A DNA stretch of 35,489 nucleotides from an uncultured Roseicyclus sp. (GTDB lineage: Bacteria; Pseudomonadota; Alphaproteobacteria; Rhodobacterales; Rhodobacteraceae): NCBI RefSeq assembly GCF_937892565.1, contig NZ_CALAHQ010000026.1:1-35489 (forward strand), written 5' to 3'. This document shows positions 8,743 to 18,046 of the stretch, piece after piece. How positions within the stretch are numbered: position 1 is the first letter of the stretch; every line of letters begins with the position of its first letter. A program made the translations under genes and the position numbers. Below the pieces are notes generated by a model. That model saw nothing but the letters and a program-made list of their open reading frames with translations. It ran no database searches and was not told where the DNA came from.

Positions 8743-9468
8743 TCATGCGGTCAAGGATCGATAGTGATACTGTCCCACAGAGGTGAAACCGAGGGAAGCG
8801 TAAAGCCCGCGTGCGGGCTGGTTTTCGCCGGTCACCAGCACGCTCAGCGTCTGCGCGCCGTGCCCCAGCGCCCAATCGGCGGCGGCGCGCATCATCAAAA
8901 GCGCCAGCCCCCGCCGCCGCGACATCGGCAAAACCTCAAGGGCGTGCAACATGGCGACGCCGTCATGCACGGCCACAAAGGCGCAGCCCGCGGGGCGATC
9001 TTGCGATCGGCCCAGAAAGGACATCTTTGGGTCGATGGCGCGATCCATCACGGCAAGCCTGTCGGGACCGATCCCGCCGGCGGCCCAGATTTCGGTCTGG
9101 ATCGCCAGGGGGGGCCAGATGGAAAAACAGCTGACCGGTGGCGGCGGGGCAGCGATCCGGGCACAGGGGATCGTCAGCGCCAGCGTCGCGTCGCGCGGGC
9201 CAAAGCCACGGGCGGCCAGCCGCGCGTCAAGCGCTGTCTGATGATCCAGCACCATGAACAGCCCCGGCTGGCCCATCTGGTCAAGACCGGCCAGCGCGGC
9301 ATCGATCTGGGCCTCGGTGGCATCGGTGTCATTGGGGTTGGCCAGCCTTGCGGCGCTGACCCTTTGGCCACCGCCCGCGCCCTCGGGCAAGGCAAAGGGC
9401 CCGGCGATGCGTGTCGACACGGCGGGCCATGTCGCGGCGATCACCGGGGCCAGATCGACAAGACGCAT
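8743..9468 (-). CDS. GNAT-family N-acetyltransferase
   Basis: The start is ATG 9468 with GAGGG upstream, giving 241 residues. The acetyl-CoA-binding core lies in the C-terminal half: ALEVLPMSRRRGLALLMMRAAADWA is motif A (R-R-x-G-x-A form), followed by LSVLVTGENQPARGLYASLGF, the motif B region. The N-terminal half is divergent and may be a second, degenerate GNAT fold. The acetyl acceptor is unknown. It lies 10 bp downstream of the cinA-like gene and 7 bp upstream of the OmpA-domain gene, so co-transcription is likely. Confidence 0.85.
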   Translation of the reverse strand: MRLVDLAPVIAATWPAVSTRIAGPFALPEGAGGGQRVSAARLANPNDTDATEAQIDAALAGLDQMGQPGLFMVLDHQTALDARLAARGFGPRDATLALTIPCARIAAPPPPVSCFSIWPPLAIQTEIWAAGGIGPDRLAVMDRAIDPKMSFLGRSQDRPAGCAFVAVHDGVAMLHALEVLPMSRRRGLALLMMRAAADWALGHGAQTLSVLVTGENQPARGLYASLGFTSVGQYHYRSLTA

Positions 9469-9478
9469 CCGGCCGCCC

Positions 9479-10207
9479 TCACCCCTCGGCGGGGAACAGA
9501 TGCGACAAGGCACCCATCACCCGGTCGATGGCGGCCCCATCCTGGCTTCGGACCACGATATTGGTGCCATGCACGCCGTTCTGGTGGAACGGGTAGGAAC
9601 CGATGCTGACCTCGGGGTGATCGGCGGCCAACTGTCCCAGACCGGCGGCGATATCGCCCTCGCCCCGCATCAGCCGCAGCGATTGCGACAGCATGGGTGG
9701 CCCCCCCGTCAGGCCGGGCAGCACACTGGCCACCATCGCCTCGAAGATCGTGGGCACGCCGGCCATGACATGCACATTGCCGATGCTGAACCCCGGGGCC
9801 GTCGAAATCGGGTTGTCGATCAGCCGCGCCCCATCGGGAATGCGTGCCATGCGCAGCCGGGCCGCGTTCAATTCCATGCCCCGCGCGTCATAATGCGCCT
9901 GAAGAAGGGCGCGGGCATCAGCCCGGATGTCGATCGCCGCCCCCATCGCATCGGCCACGGCATCGGCGGTGATGTCGTCATGTGTGGGACCGATCCCACC
10001 GGATGTGAAAACATGTGTATAGGCCGACGACAGCGCCTGAACCGCGGCCTTGATGCGGTCATGTTCATCGGCGACAACGCGCGCCTCCATCAGGCGGATG
10101 CCGTGATCGGTCAGCGCGCGGGCCAGAAAATTCGTGTTGCTGTCGCGGGTGCGCCCCGACAGGATTTCGTCTCCGATCACCAGCATCGCGGCGGTGGGGG
10201 TGTGCAT
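9479..10207 (-). CDS. CinA-type molybdopterin-binding domain protein
   Basis: The 242-residue product has a MoaB/MogA-like fold: AAMLVIGDEILSGRTRDSNTNFLARAL at the N-terminus and FTSGGIGPTHDDITADAVADA at about 63-83, both hallmarks of the CinA N-terminal domain. The nicotinamide-nucleotide deamidase domain of full-length CinA (over 400 residues) is absent, as in the common short form of alphaproteobacteria. Start ATG 10207 has GAGG 6 bases upstream. The activity of the stand-alone domain is uncertain; ADP-ribose pyrophosphatase activity has been shown for related COG1058 domains. It heads the minus-strand run with GNAT and OmpA-domain genes and is divergent from map. Confidence 0.85.
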   Translation of the reverse strand: MHTPTAAMLVIGDEILSGRTRDSNTNFLARALTDHGIRLMEARVVADEHDRIKAAVQALSSAYTHVFTSGGIGPTHDDITADAVADAMGAAIDIRADARALLQAHYDARGMELNAARLRMARIPDGARLIDNPISTAPGFSIGNVHVMAGVPTIFEAMVASVLPGLTGGPPMLSQSLRLMRGEGDIAAGLGQLAADHPEVSIGSYPFHQNGVHGTNIVVRSQDGAAIDRVMGALSHLFPAEG

Positions 10208-10399
10208 GGGCGCCTCGCGTGTTTGTCTGTTGGATCGGTATAGGCCCGGGCGCCCGCGCTTTCCAAGCCCCGACCTTTGTGCGCCCAAAAGCCGCCACCC
10301 TGTGGACGCCTGTTGCACAGCCGTGTAACGGGCGAGTTGCTGGAAATAGTCACACACTGCGATTAGGTTAGACGCGCAGTAGGCTGGAGGGGCCGGGGT

Positions 10400-11209
10400 T
10401 TGGACGATTTCAAGGGACGCCTGACAAAGGACGGCATCCGCATACATGACGCCAGCGATTTCGCCGGCATGCACCGCGCCGGTCAGGTTGCGGCCGGCAT
10501 TCTGGATGCCATGGCGCCGCTGGTCTTTCCGGGCCAGACGACCGAAGCGATCGATGCCGTCATTCAACGCATGGTCGAAGACGCAGGCGCCACTTCGGCC
10601 ACCATCGGCTATCGCGGCTATCAGCACGCAAGCTGCATCAGCGTGAACCATGTGGTCTGTCACGGTATTCCGGGGCCCAAGACGATCAAGGATGGCGATA
10701 TCCTCAACATCGATGTGACGGTGATCGTTGATGGCTGGTTCGGCGATAGCAGCCGGATGTATGTGGCTGGCCAACTGGGCCGCAAGGCCGCGCGCCTGAT
10801 CGAGGTTACCCATGATGCGCTGTTCAAGGGGATCGAGGCGGTGCGCCCCGGCAACCGTTTTGGCGACATCGGCCACGCCATCCAAAGCCATGTCGAAGCC
10901 GCCCGCATGTCGGTGGTGCGCGATTTCTGCGGTCATGGGCTGGGTCAGGTGTTTCATGCCCCGCCCAATGTGCTGCACTACGGCCGCCCCGGAACCGGCC
11001 CTGTGCTGGAGGAAGGCATGTTTTTCACCATCGAGCCGATGGTCAATCTGGGCCGTCCCGAAACCAAGGTTCTGGCCGATGACTGGACAGCCGTGACGCG
11101 CGACAAATCGCTTTCGGCGCAATTCGAACATTCCATCGGCGTGACAGCGACAGGCTACGAGATTTTCACCTTGTCGCCCGGGGGAAAATTCCACCCGACC
11201 TGGGGCTGA
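10400..11209 (+). CDS. map: Type I methionine aminopeptidase
   Basis: Removes the initiator Met from nascent proteins. The 269-residue product carries the metal and catalytic residues of the pita-bread fold: H88 in VCHGIPG, D105 and D116 in NIDVTVIVDGWFGDSS, H179 in GHGLG, E212 in TIEPMV and E243 in FEHS. The start is TTG 10400, preceded by GGAGG with 9 bases of spacing. The first in-frame ATG lies well inside the conserved N-terminus, so the TTG is favoured. A 192-bp region separates it from the divergent cinA-like gene and should contain both promoters. It is followed by radC after 48 bp. Confidence 0.95.
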   Translation: MDDFKGRLTKDGIRIHDASDFAGMHRAGQVAAGILDAMAPLVFPGQTTEAIDAVIQRMVEDAGATSATIGYRGYQHASCISVNHVVCHGIPGPKTIKDGDILNIDVTVIVDGWFGDSSRMYVAGQLGRKAARLIEVTHDALFKGIEAVRPGNRFGDIGHAIQSHVEAARMSVVRDFCGHGLGQVFHAPPNVLHYGRPGTGPVLEEGMFFTIEPMVNLGRPETKVLADDWTAVTRDKSLSAQFEHSIGVTATGYEIFTLSPGGKFHPTWG

Positions 11210-11257
11210 CGCGGCGGCAGTAACCCATCGTTAACCATTTTTTCGCAAGCTGGCGGC

Positions 11258-12043
11258 ATGTCCGATCAGCCCGCCTTTTCCTTTGACGAAGCCTCGCCCC
11301 GGTTCATGGCGGGGGCTGCCGTGCGCAAGCGGGTCGTGGGGCCCGTGGCGGGCGGCCCGTCCAAGGGCGCCGAGGCGCATCGCCACGCGCATCGCGACCG
11401 GTTGCGCGCACGCTTCACGCAAGGCGGGGCCGATGCGGTGCCCGATTACGAATTGCTGGAAATGGTTCTCTATCGCGCCCTGCCGCGCGGCGATACCAAG
11501 CCCTTGGCCAAGCGGCTGTTGCAGCGGTTCGGCGATCTCAATCACGTCATGGCGGCCCCCCCCGCCCGCCTGAAGGAGGTGGAGGGCGTTGGCGACCGTG
11601 TGGTGTTCGAGCTGAAGCTGATGGAGGCGGTGGGCCACCGCATGGCGCGCGCGCAGGTGATCGGCAAGCCGATCCTTGCGTCATGGGATGCGCTGCTGCG
11701 CTATTGTCAGACAGCCATGGCGCATCGGGATCTGGAACAGTTTCGCGTGCTTTATCTGGACCGCAAGAATGTGCTGATCGCCGATGAGGCACAGGCCGAT
11801 GGCACGGTTGATCATGTGCCGGTCTACCCGCGCGAGGTGGTCAAGCGTGCGCTGGAATTGAACGCCTCGGCCTTGATCCTCGTGCACAACCACCCCTCGG
11901 GCGACCCTTCGCCCAGTCAGGCGGATATCGAGATGACCTATGCGATCCGTGATGCCGCACAGGTGCTGGGGCTGGTGATCCATGACCATCTGATCATCGG
12001 CAAGGCGCGTGAATTGAGTTTCCGAAGCGAAGGATATCTGTGA
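11258..12043 (+). CDS. radC: RadC family JAB/MPN-domain protein
   Basis: The 261-residue product has a helix-hairpin-helix-like N-terminal half (AHRDRLRARF, then LLQRFGDLNHVMAA and LKEVEGVGDRVV). The C-terminal JAB/MPN metalloprotease-like domain has its zinc motif at H210-x-H212-x10-D223 (VHNHPSGDPSPSQAD). RadC was once linked to repair, but its physiological role is unresolved; related proteins also occur on mobile elements. Here it sits next to map in a housekeeping setting, so it is the chromosomal type. Start ATG 11258 has no strong ribosome site. An N-terminal extension of about 35 residues precedes the conserved part. Confidence 0.9.
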   Translation: MSDQPAFSFDEASPRFMAGAAVRKRVVGPVAGGPSKGAEAHRHAHRDRLRARFTQGGADAVPDYELLEMVLYRALPRGDTKPLAKRLLQRFGDLNHVMAAPPARLKEVEGVGDRVVFELKLMEAVGHRMARAQVIGKPILASWDALLRYCQTAMAHRDLEQFRVLYLDRKNVLIADEAQADGTVDHVPVYPREVVKRALELNASALILVHNHPSGDPSPSQADIEMTYAIRDAAQVLGLVIHDHLIIGKARELSFRSEGYL

Positions 12044-12296
12044 GCCACGCGTTTCGGTCTGGCCGACCCGCGCTTTGCCGATGATCCTGGCCTTTTTTGG
12101 GACCCGGCTTGACCCCATCGCCTTTCAGAACGCGTCACGATCGCGGCGCCCGACGCGGTGTTCATGCCGAACCCAGCCAAGGGCCGCATGCTCCAGATCC
12201 ATCTTTGCAAGGCGGGATAGATTGCCAGGCCTGTCAGCCTGTTATCTTGCCTGATATCCGAAAAAACGGTGCATGAATGGTAGAAGGATTTTTTCA
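12044..12296. other. 253-bp gap with weak coding-like remnants
   Basis: No intact gene is supported. One plus-strand frame, read through stops, gives protein-like text around 12135-12215 (APDAVFMPNPAKGRMLQ), which could be the eroded end of a lost gene. A CCTTTTTTGG run near 12090 is not preceded by a clear stem. The stretch leads into the frameshifted small gene at 12297. Confidence 0.35.
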
Positions 12297-12697
12297 ATGG
12301 GCTTCAAACGAAACACCTTGGGCATGGCCGTGATCGGCGCCCTCAAGACGTTCGCGTCGTCCGCTGACGCAAATACCAAACGCTGCGATTTCACAAGCTG
12401 GAGCGGCAGCCCGCAGCTTGATATTTCACAGTCCTGGGTCGGGCTGGGGTTTGAAGTCGACGAAAGCGCAAGCCGCCTGAGGGTCTTTCGCCCCGTGGCA
12501 CGACGGATTGGGTGATGGTGACCTCACGCCAGACGCCCCGGTTCACGACCTTCGTCACAAACAGTCAGGATCGTTCGGCTTCGGGACAGAACATAAACAA
12601 CCGATACGGGTTTCGCGTGTATGCGGATGGCCGTTGTGAAACCTTGATGGATAATGGCGTCTATGTGCCAATCGTCGGGCGGGGTAATCTGAAGTAA
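12297..12697 (+). pseudogene. Frameshifted small, possibly secreted protein gene of unknown function
   Basis: ATG 12297 follows AGAAGGA at about 8 bases and opens a frame that stops at 12515 (72 residues). From about 12494 the neighbouring frame continues a protein-like sequence to TAA 12695-12697. The junction lies at the CCCC run 12491-12494; one additional C would join the frames as R-P-R-G-T-T-D-W and give a 133-residue product. The N-terminus resembles a weak signal peptide ending near SSADA. Two Cys (in KRCDF and GRCET) would be 70-80 residues apart in the joined product and could pair. I do not recognise the family. Alternatives are a base-calling error in the C-run or a 72-residue protein with an unrelated overlapping frame. 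Confidence 0.5.
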
Positions 12698-12716
12698 GGC
12701 TCTGCTGCAAAAGCTT
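12698..12716. mobile_element. Possible terminal inverted-repeat remnant of an insertion sequence
   Basis: GGCTCTGCTGCAAAAGCTT directly abuts the stop codon of the frameshifted gene. It resembles the GGCTCTGTTGCAAA-type ends that I recall from IS6-like and other elements. No transposase frame, second end or target duplication is visible within the 200 bases that follow. This is a weak resemblance only. Confidence 0.2.
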
Positions 12717-12915
12717 GGACCGAGCCGGTCGTCACGCTGTTCCATGCCGCGGCGGCTTTGCGCATCGCATGACCGGGACTTTTCCCAAGACCTTGGTCCA
12801 TGCTTGGCTACCGCCCCTGCGCGCGCGGTTCCTGCCGCGCGAAGGGGTCTATGGGCGTCACAGCGTTTGATGCTTTTGCCGTGACCCTGCTTTCCCAAGG
12901 GTTTGGCAGGATTGT

Positions 12916-15624
12916 TCAGGCCAGCCGCCCATGGCAGTGCTTGAACTTTTTGCCCGATCCACAGGGGCAGGGGTCGTTGCGGGCCGGGTTGCCCCAGGTG
13001 CCTCGGTCGCTTTCGACAAAGCCGTCGCGCGCGGGGCCTGCGGGGGGCGTCGCATCGGGGCTGGCCATGGCGCTTTCAAGCTGGCGTTGGGTGGCCTGTT
13101 GCTGGGCCTGAAGCTGGCGGATGAGTTGCTCTTGCTGTTCGGGCGTCAGGGGCTGGATGCGCGCAAGCTTGCCTGTCACATCCACACGCAGGCCGTCGAG
13201 CATCGATTCGAACAGCTGAAAGCCTTCGGTCTTGTATTCGTTCAGCGGGTCGCGCTGGGCGTAGCCACGAAAGCCCACGACTGAGCGCAGATGTTCAAGT
13301 GTCAGCAGATGGTCGCGCCATTTGGCGTCGATGGTCTGGAGCAGCACCTGCTTTTCGATCGCGCGCATCTGTACGGGGCCAAAGGCCACGGCCTTGGACG
13401 CCATGTATTCATCGGCGGCCGTTTCCAGCCGCGCGCGGATCACATCCTGATCGACGCCGTCTTCGGCGGCCCAATCGGTCAAGGGCACCGCGATGCCCAG
13501 CGTTTCGCGCAGCGCGCGGTCCATCGCGTCGATGTCCCACTGATCGGCGTAGGATTTGGGCGGCATGTGGGTATCCACCAGATCCTCGATCACCTGATGG
13601 CGCATGTCACGGGCCACCTCGGCGATGTCGTCGGCGCCCATCACCTCGCGGCGCTGGTCAAAGATGACCTTGCGCTGATCGTTCATCACATCATCGAATT
13701 TCAGCAATTGCTTGCGGATGTCGAAGTTGCGGCCTTCGACCTTGGCTTGTGCGCGTTCAAGCGATTTGTTGACCCAAGGGTGAACGATCGCCTCGCCCTC
13801 TTTCATGCCCAGCGTCGACAGCATCTTGTCGAGCTTTTCGGACCCGAATATGCGCATCAGGTCATCGTCCAGAGACAGAAAGAACGACGACCGCCCCGGA
13901 TCGCCCTGACGGCCCGAGCGGCCGCGCAACTGGTTGTCGATCCGGCGCGATTCATGGCGTTCCGTGGCCAGAACATAAAGACCGCCCGCGGCCTTGACCT
14001 TTTCCTCGTCGCCCTTGTGTTCGTCTTCGATCCGGGCACGGATCGCGGCGTGATCGCCCGTCGGGTCGGCGGCGATGGCTTGCATGATCTTGAATTCGAC
14101 ATTGCCGCCCAGCTTGATGTCGGTGCCGCGGCCCGCCATGTTGGTGGCGATGGTGATGGCGCCCAGCTTGCCCGCATCGGCGACGATCTGCGCCTCTTGC
14201 TCATGCTGGCGGGCGTTCAGGATGTTGTGGGGCAGCCCGGCGTTTTCCAGCAACTTGCCCAGCATTTCCGATTTCTCGATCGAGGTCGTTCCGACAAGAA
14301 CCGGCTGGCCCTTGCCCTGCGCCTCGCGGATGGCATCGACGATGGCCTCGTATTTCTCGCGCGCGGTGCGATAGACCGCGTCATCATCATCGATGCGCGC
14401 GACCGGCAGGTTGGTCGGAATCTCGACCACGCCCAGCCCATAGATGGCCATGAATTCCTCGGCCTCGGTGGCGGCGGTGCCGGTCATGCCCGACAGCTTG
14501 TCATAGAGACGAAAATAGTTCTGAAAGGTGACGCTGGCCAGGGTGACGTTTTCGGGCTGAATCTGACAGCCCTCCTTGGCCTCGATCGCCTGATGCAGCC
14601 CGTCCGACAGGCGCCGGCCCGGCATCATGCGGCCGGTGAATTCATCGACCAACACCACTTCGCCCGAACGGACGATGTATTGCTGATCCTTGTGGAACAG
14701 CTTGTGGGCGCGCAGCGCATTGGTCAGGTGATGCACGATCGTGGTGCTTTCGGGATCATACAGGCTTTGCCCCTCGGGCAAGAGGCCGATCTGATGCAGA
14801 TGATCCTCAAGAAAATCATTGCCCGCGTCGCTGAAGGTGGCGCTGCGCTGTTTTTCGTCGAGGGTGAAGTGATCCTCCTGCACCTGCGGGATGATCTTGT
14901 CGATCGACAGATACAGATCCGAGCGGTCTTGCGTCGGGCCTGAAATGATCAGCGGCGTGCGCGCCTCGTCGATCAGGATGCTGTCGACCTCGTCCACGAT
15001 GGCGAAATTATGGCCGCGCTGGGCCATATCCTCAAGGCTGGCGCGCATGTTGTCGCGCAGGTAGTCAAACCCAAGCTCGTTGTTGGTGGCATAGGTGATG
15101 TCGGCACCATAGGCCGTGCGCTTTTCGCCGTCAGGCTGGCGCGGATAGACCACGCCCGTGCTCAGCCCCAGCGCGGCATAGACCTTGCCCATCCAGTCGG
15201 CGTCGCGGCGCGCCAGATAGTCGTTGACGGTGACGATATGCACCCCCTTGCCGGTCAGCGCGTTCAGATAGGCCGGAAAGGTGGCGACCAGTGTCTTGCC
15301 TTCGCCGGTCTTCATTTCGGCGATGTTGCCCTGATGCAGGAAAATGCCACCGATCAGCTGCACATCATGCGCGCGCAGACCAAGCGCGCGGCGCGCGGCC
15401 TCGCGGCAATTGGCGAAGGCTTCGGGCAAAAGCGCATCAAGGCTTTCGCCGCCCAGTGCCCGCATGCGCAGATCGTCGGTTTTGGCGATGATCTCGCTGT
15501 CGGTCTTGGCGCGATAATCGGCCTCCAGCGCGTTGATCCGGGCCACCAGCGGGCGGACCGCCTTGACCTTGCGGTCGTTCGACGACCCAAAGACCATTTT
15601 CGCCAGCGAACCCAATCCGAGCAT
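12916..15624 (-). CDS. secA: Preprotein translocase ATPase SecA
   Basis: SecA drives post-translational export through SecYEG. The 902-residue product starts at ATG 15624 ([13 protein letters not shown]); the longer frame to 15687 is non-family sequence. Walker A lies at about 105-111 (KTGEGKT) and the DEAD-like Walker B at 211-214 (DEVD). The preprotein-crosslinking and helicase-like second domain follows, with [13 protein letters not shown] and [12 protein letters not shown]. The C-terminus after a Pro/Ala-rich linker holds the zinc/SecB-binding tail C886-x-C888-x8-C897-H898. Length is usual for the family. It is divergent from the ppiC-like gene across 225 bp, which is apt since both concern exported proteins, though this is a common neighbourhood rather than proof of co-function. 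Confidence 0.97.
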   Translation of the reverse strand: MLGLGSLAKMVFGSSNDRKVKAVRPLVARINALEADYRAKTDSEIIAKTDDLRMRALGGESLDALLPEAFANCREAARRALGLRAHDVQLIGGIFLHQGNIAEMKTGEGKTLVATFPAYLNALTGKGVHIVTVNDYLARRDADWMGKVYAALGLSTGVVYPRQPDGEKRTAYGADITYATNNELGFDYLRDNMRASLEDMAQRGHNFAIVDEVDSILIDEARTPLIISGPTQDRSDLYLSIDKIIPQVQEDHFTLDEKQRSATFSDAGNDFLEDHLHQIGLLPEGQSLYDPESTTIVHHLTNALRAHKLFHKDQQYIVRSGEVVLVDEFTGRMMPGRRLSDGLHQAIEAKEGCQIQPENVTLASVTFQNYFRLYDKLSGMTGTAATEAEEFMAIYGLGVVEIPTNLPVARIDDDDAVYRTAREKYEAIVDAIREAQGKGQPVLVGTTSIEKSEMLGKLLENAGLPHNILNARQHEQEAQIVADAGKLGAITIATNMAGRGTDIKLGGNVEFKIMQAIAADPTGDHAAIRARIEDEHKGDEEKVKAAGGLYVLATERHESRRIDNQLRGRSGRQGDPGRSSFFLSLDDDLMRIFGSEKLDKMLSTLGMKEGEAIVHPWVNKSLERAQAKVEGRNFDIRKQLLKFDDVMNDQRKVIFDQRREVMGADDIAEVARDMRHQVIEDLVDTHMPPKSYADQWDIDAMDRALRETLGIAVPLTDWAAEDGVDQDVIRARLETAADEYMASKAVAFGPVQMRAIEKQVLLQTIDAKWRDHLLTLEHLRSVVGFRGYAQRDPLNEYKTEGFQLFESMLDGLRVDVTGKLARIQPLTPEQQEQLIRQLQAQQQATQRQLESAMASPDATPPAGPARDGFVESDRGTWGNPARNDPCPCGSGKKFKHCHGRLA

Positions 15625-15849
15625 TTGACGCGCCTTTTTGTGCCATGGCCTCGTGCGCGGGCTGTCGCGCAGGCCGGAAAAACTCATATGATCGTTTGGA
15701 GCATCCGGGTTGTTCGGCCCACTGCGCCAGTCTATCTACAGCGCCAACAGGTCGCGGCCCCGATCCAATTCGTCAAGCGACATAAGGGCCCGTCACATAG
15801 GTGTCAACGCGGGTGGACCAGCCTGCGACAAAGCAAAGGAACCCGTTTC

Positions 15850-16689
15850 ATGAAGAAATTCATTGCCAGTGTCGCTCTGTCGGCGCTTTTTGCCCTGCCG
15901 GTATCGGCACAAGACAGCGTCAGCGCCGACACGGTGCTTGCCACGGTCAATGGCACCGAGATCACTTTGGGCCATGTCATCAGCATGGTGCGCCTGCTGC
16001 CGGCCGAATATCAGGGGCTGCCGGACAATGTGTTGTTCGACGGGCTTCTGGAACAGCTGGTGCAGCAGCAAGTGCTGGCTTCGGTGGCCGAGGGCGAACT
16101 GGGCCGCACCGAACAGCTTGGGCTGGAAAATGAGCGCCGCGCCTTTTTGGCCGCGACCTATGTGGACCGGATCGGCAGCGCCCCAGTTTCCGACGAAGAG
16201 CTGCAAGCGGAATTCGACGCGCAGTTCGCCAGCGCTGGACCGGTCAAGGAATACAATGCCAGCCATATTCTTGTGGAAACACAAGCCGATGCCGATGCGG
16301 TGATTGCCGCTTTGGCCGAGGGCGCCGATTTCGCACAAGTGGCGCAAGAACGCTCGATCGGGCCGTCAGGGCCAAATGGCGGTGATCTGGGCTGGTTCAC
16401 CGCCGGGATGATGGTGCCAAGCTTCGAAGAAGCGGTGTTTGCCCTTGACCTTGGCGAGGTGTCGTCGCCCGTGGAAACCCAGTTCGGCTGGCATGTGATT
16501 GTGTTGAACGACGCCCGCGAACAAGTGCCGCCGACGTTAGATGATGTCCGGGCCGAGCTGGAAGAAGGTCTTCGCCGCGCGCGTGTCGAGGCCATGCTGC
16601 AAGATCTGACCGCGGCCGCAACGATCGCGCGCCCCGAGATTCAGATTGACCCGTCCGTAATCCGTGATTTGGATCTTCTGGCAGAGTAA
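15850..16689 (+). CDS. Periplasmic parvulin-type peptidyl-prolyl isomerase (PpiC/SurA-like)
   Basis: The 279-residue product has a signal peptide (1-20, ending in PVSA before QDS), an N-terminal helical chaperone-like part (about 25-130) and a rotamase domain (about 133-232). The domain shows NASHILVE, FAQVAQERSIGPSGPNGGDLGWF and FGWHVIVL, all parvulin signatures. It should assist folding of periplasmic or outer-membrane proteins. Start ATG 15850 has AAGGAA about 8 bases upstream; the in-frame extension back to 15010 is antisense to secA and is rejected. argJ begins 25 bp downstream, so they probably share a transcript. Confidence 0.92.
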   Translation: MKKFIASVALSALFALPVSAQDSVSADTVLATVNGTEITLGHVISMVRLLPAEYQGLPDNVLFDGLLEQLVQQQVLASVAEGELGRTEQLGLENERRAFLAATYVDRIGSAPVSDEELQAEFDAQFASAGPVKEYNASHILVETQADADAVIAALAEGADFAQVAQERSIGPSGPNGGDLGWFTAGMMVPSFEEAVFALDLGEVSSPVETQFGWHVIVLNDAREQVPPTLDDVRAELEEGLRRARVEAMLQDLTAAATIARPEIQIDPSVIRDLDLLAE

Positions 16690-16714
16690 CGGCGCACATC
16701 AGGGGACGATGGCG

Positions 16715-18046
16715 ATGGCGAAAGTCGACAAGAACAAAAAGGGCAAGTCAAAGGACAAGCCCGAAAAGAAGGTCAAACCGGCCAAGCCCGCCGGAAAAGC
16801 GCCGCTCAAGGTATCGCCCTTGGCGCCGGCATCCTTTCCCGATCTGCCGGTCATCGCGGGCGTGCGCTATGCCGCCGGCGAGGCCGGGGTGCGGTATGCC
16901 AACCGCACCGATGTGATGCTGGTCGAAATTGCCGCCGGATCGGCGGTGGCGGGGGTTTTTACCCGTTCGGCCACCCGTTCCGCGGCGGTGCTGGATTGTC
17001 AGGCCAAGCTCGCCGCGCTGGGGCCCGCGCCGAAAAAGGGCTTTGGCATCGTGGTGAATTCCGGCAATGCCAACACATTCACCGGCCAGCGCGGTGCCAG
17101 TGATGTGGCGCTGATTTCCGACGCGGCGGCCAAGGCGCTGAAGATTCCGGCGGCGCATGTCTTTACCTGTTCGACGGGTGTGATCGGCGAACCGCTTCCG
17201 GCGGAAAAGATCACCGATATCCTGCCGGTGCTGGCCGATGGGCTGGATGCAGGCAAATCCGCCATTGCGGCCCGCGCGATCATGACGACCGACACCTTTC
17301 CCAAAGGTGCCACGACCGAGGTGATGATCGGCGCGACCCCTGTGCGGATCGCGGGTTTCGCCAAGGGTTCGGGCATGATCGCGCCCGACATGGCGACGAT
17401 GCTGGGCTACGTCTTTACCGATGCGGCCATCACGCAAGACGCGCTTCAGGCGATGCTGTCGGTGGCCACCAGGCACAGCTTCAACGCGGTGACGGTCGAC
17501 AGCGACACCTCTACCTCGGATGCGGTCTTGGTCGCGGCCACAGGCAAGGCCGGTAACGCGCCCATCACCAGCAGGCGTGGCGCGGCGGCGCGCGCCTTTG
17601 CGGGCGCATTCGAGGCGGTGCTGAAAGATCTGGCGCTGCAGATCGTGCGCGACGGCGAGGGGGCCACCAAGCTGGTCGAGGTGTGCGTGACCGGTGCGAA
17701 ATCGGCCCGCGATGCAACCCGTGTCGCGCGGTCCATTGCCAATTCGCCCTTGGTCAAGACCGCCATCGCGGGCCAGGATCCCAATTGGGGCCGCATCGTG
17801 ATGGCAGTCGGCAAATCCGGGGCCTTGGCGGATCGCGATCTTCTGACCATCCGCTTTGGCGAGCATCTGGTGGCCGAAAAGGGCTGGCGTGCCGAAAGCT
17901 ATTCCGAAGAAGCCGTGGCGGCCTACATGAAGGGTCAGGAATTGCTGATCGCGGTCGATCTGGGGCTTGGGCGCGGCAGGGACACGGTTTGGACCTGTGA
18001 CCTGACGCATGCCTATATCGACATCAACGCGGATTACCGTTCGTGA
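16715..18046 (+). CDS. argJ: Bifunctional ornithine acetyltransferase / N-acetylglutamate synthase ArgJ
   Basis: ArgJ recycles the acetyl group from N-acetylornithine to glutamate in the cyclic arginine pathway and, in bifunctional forms, also uses acetyl-CoA. The precursor self-cleaves within MIAPDMATML, between A227 and T228 (canonical APNMATML), and Thr becomes the nucleophile. FTCSTGVIGEPLP (about 150-162) and QDPNWGRI are further family motifs. I choose ATG 16715 because AGGGGA stands 8 bases upstream; ATG 16709 is only 2 bases from it. The first 30 residues are unusually Lys/Pro/Ala-rich, an extension before the conserved fold. mutT overlaps the stop by 4 bases. Confidence 0.95.
   Translation: MAKVDKNKKGKSKDKPEKKVKPAKPAGKAPLKVSPLAPASFPDLPVIAGVRYAAGEAGVRYANRTDVMLVEIAAGSAVAGVFTRSATRSAAVLDCQAKLAALGPAPKKGFGIVVNSGNANTFTGQRGASDVALISDAAAKALKIPAAHVFTCSTGVIGEPLPAEKITDILPVLADGLDAGKSAIAARAIMTTDTFPKGATTEVMIGATPVRIAGFAKGSGMIAPDMATMLGYVFTDAAITQDALQAMLSVATRHSFNAVTVDSDTSTSDAVLVAATGKAGNAPITSRRGAAARAFAGAFEAVLKDLALQIVRDGEGATKLVEVCVTGAKSARDATRVARSIANSPLVKTAIAGQDPNWGRIVMAVGKSGALADRDLLTIRFGEHLVAEKGWRAESYSEEAVAAYMKGQELLIAVDLGLGRGRDTVWTCDLTHAYIDINADYRS

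Noticed and set aside
11938..12297. 119-codon minus-strand frame after radC
   Set aside because: Half of it is antisense to radC and the rest has no recognisable protein character or ribosome site.
13291..14943. 550-codon plus-strand open frame
   Set aside because: Antisense shadow of secA.
15010..15849. In-frame upstream extension of the ppiC-like gene
   Set aside because: It runs antisense through secA; the signal peptide and ribosome site at 15850 fix the real start.
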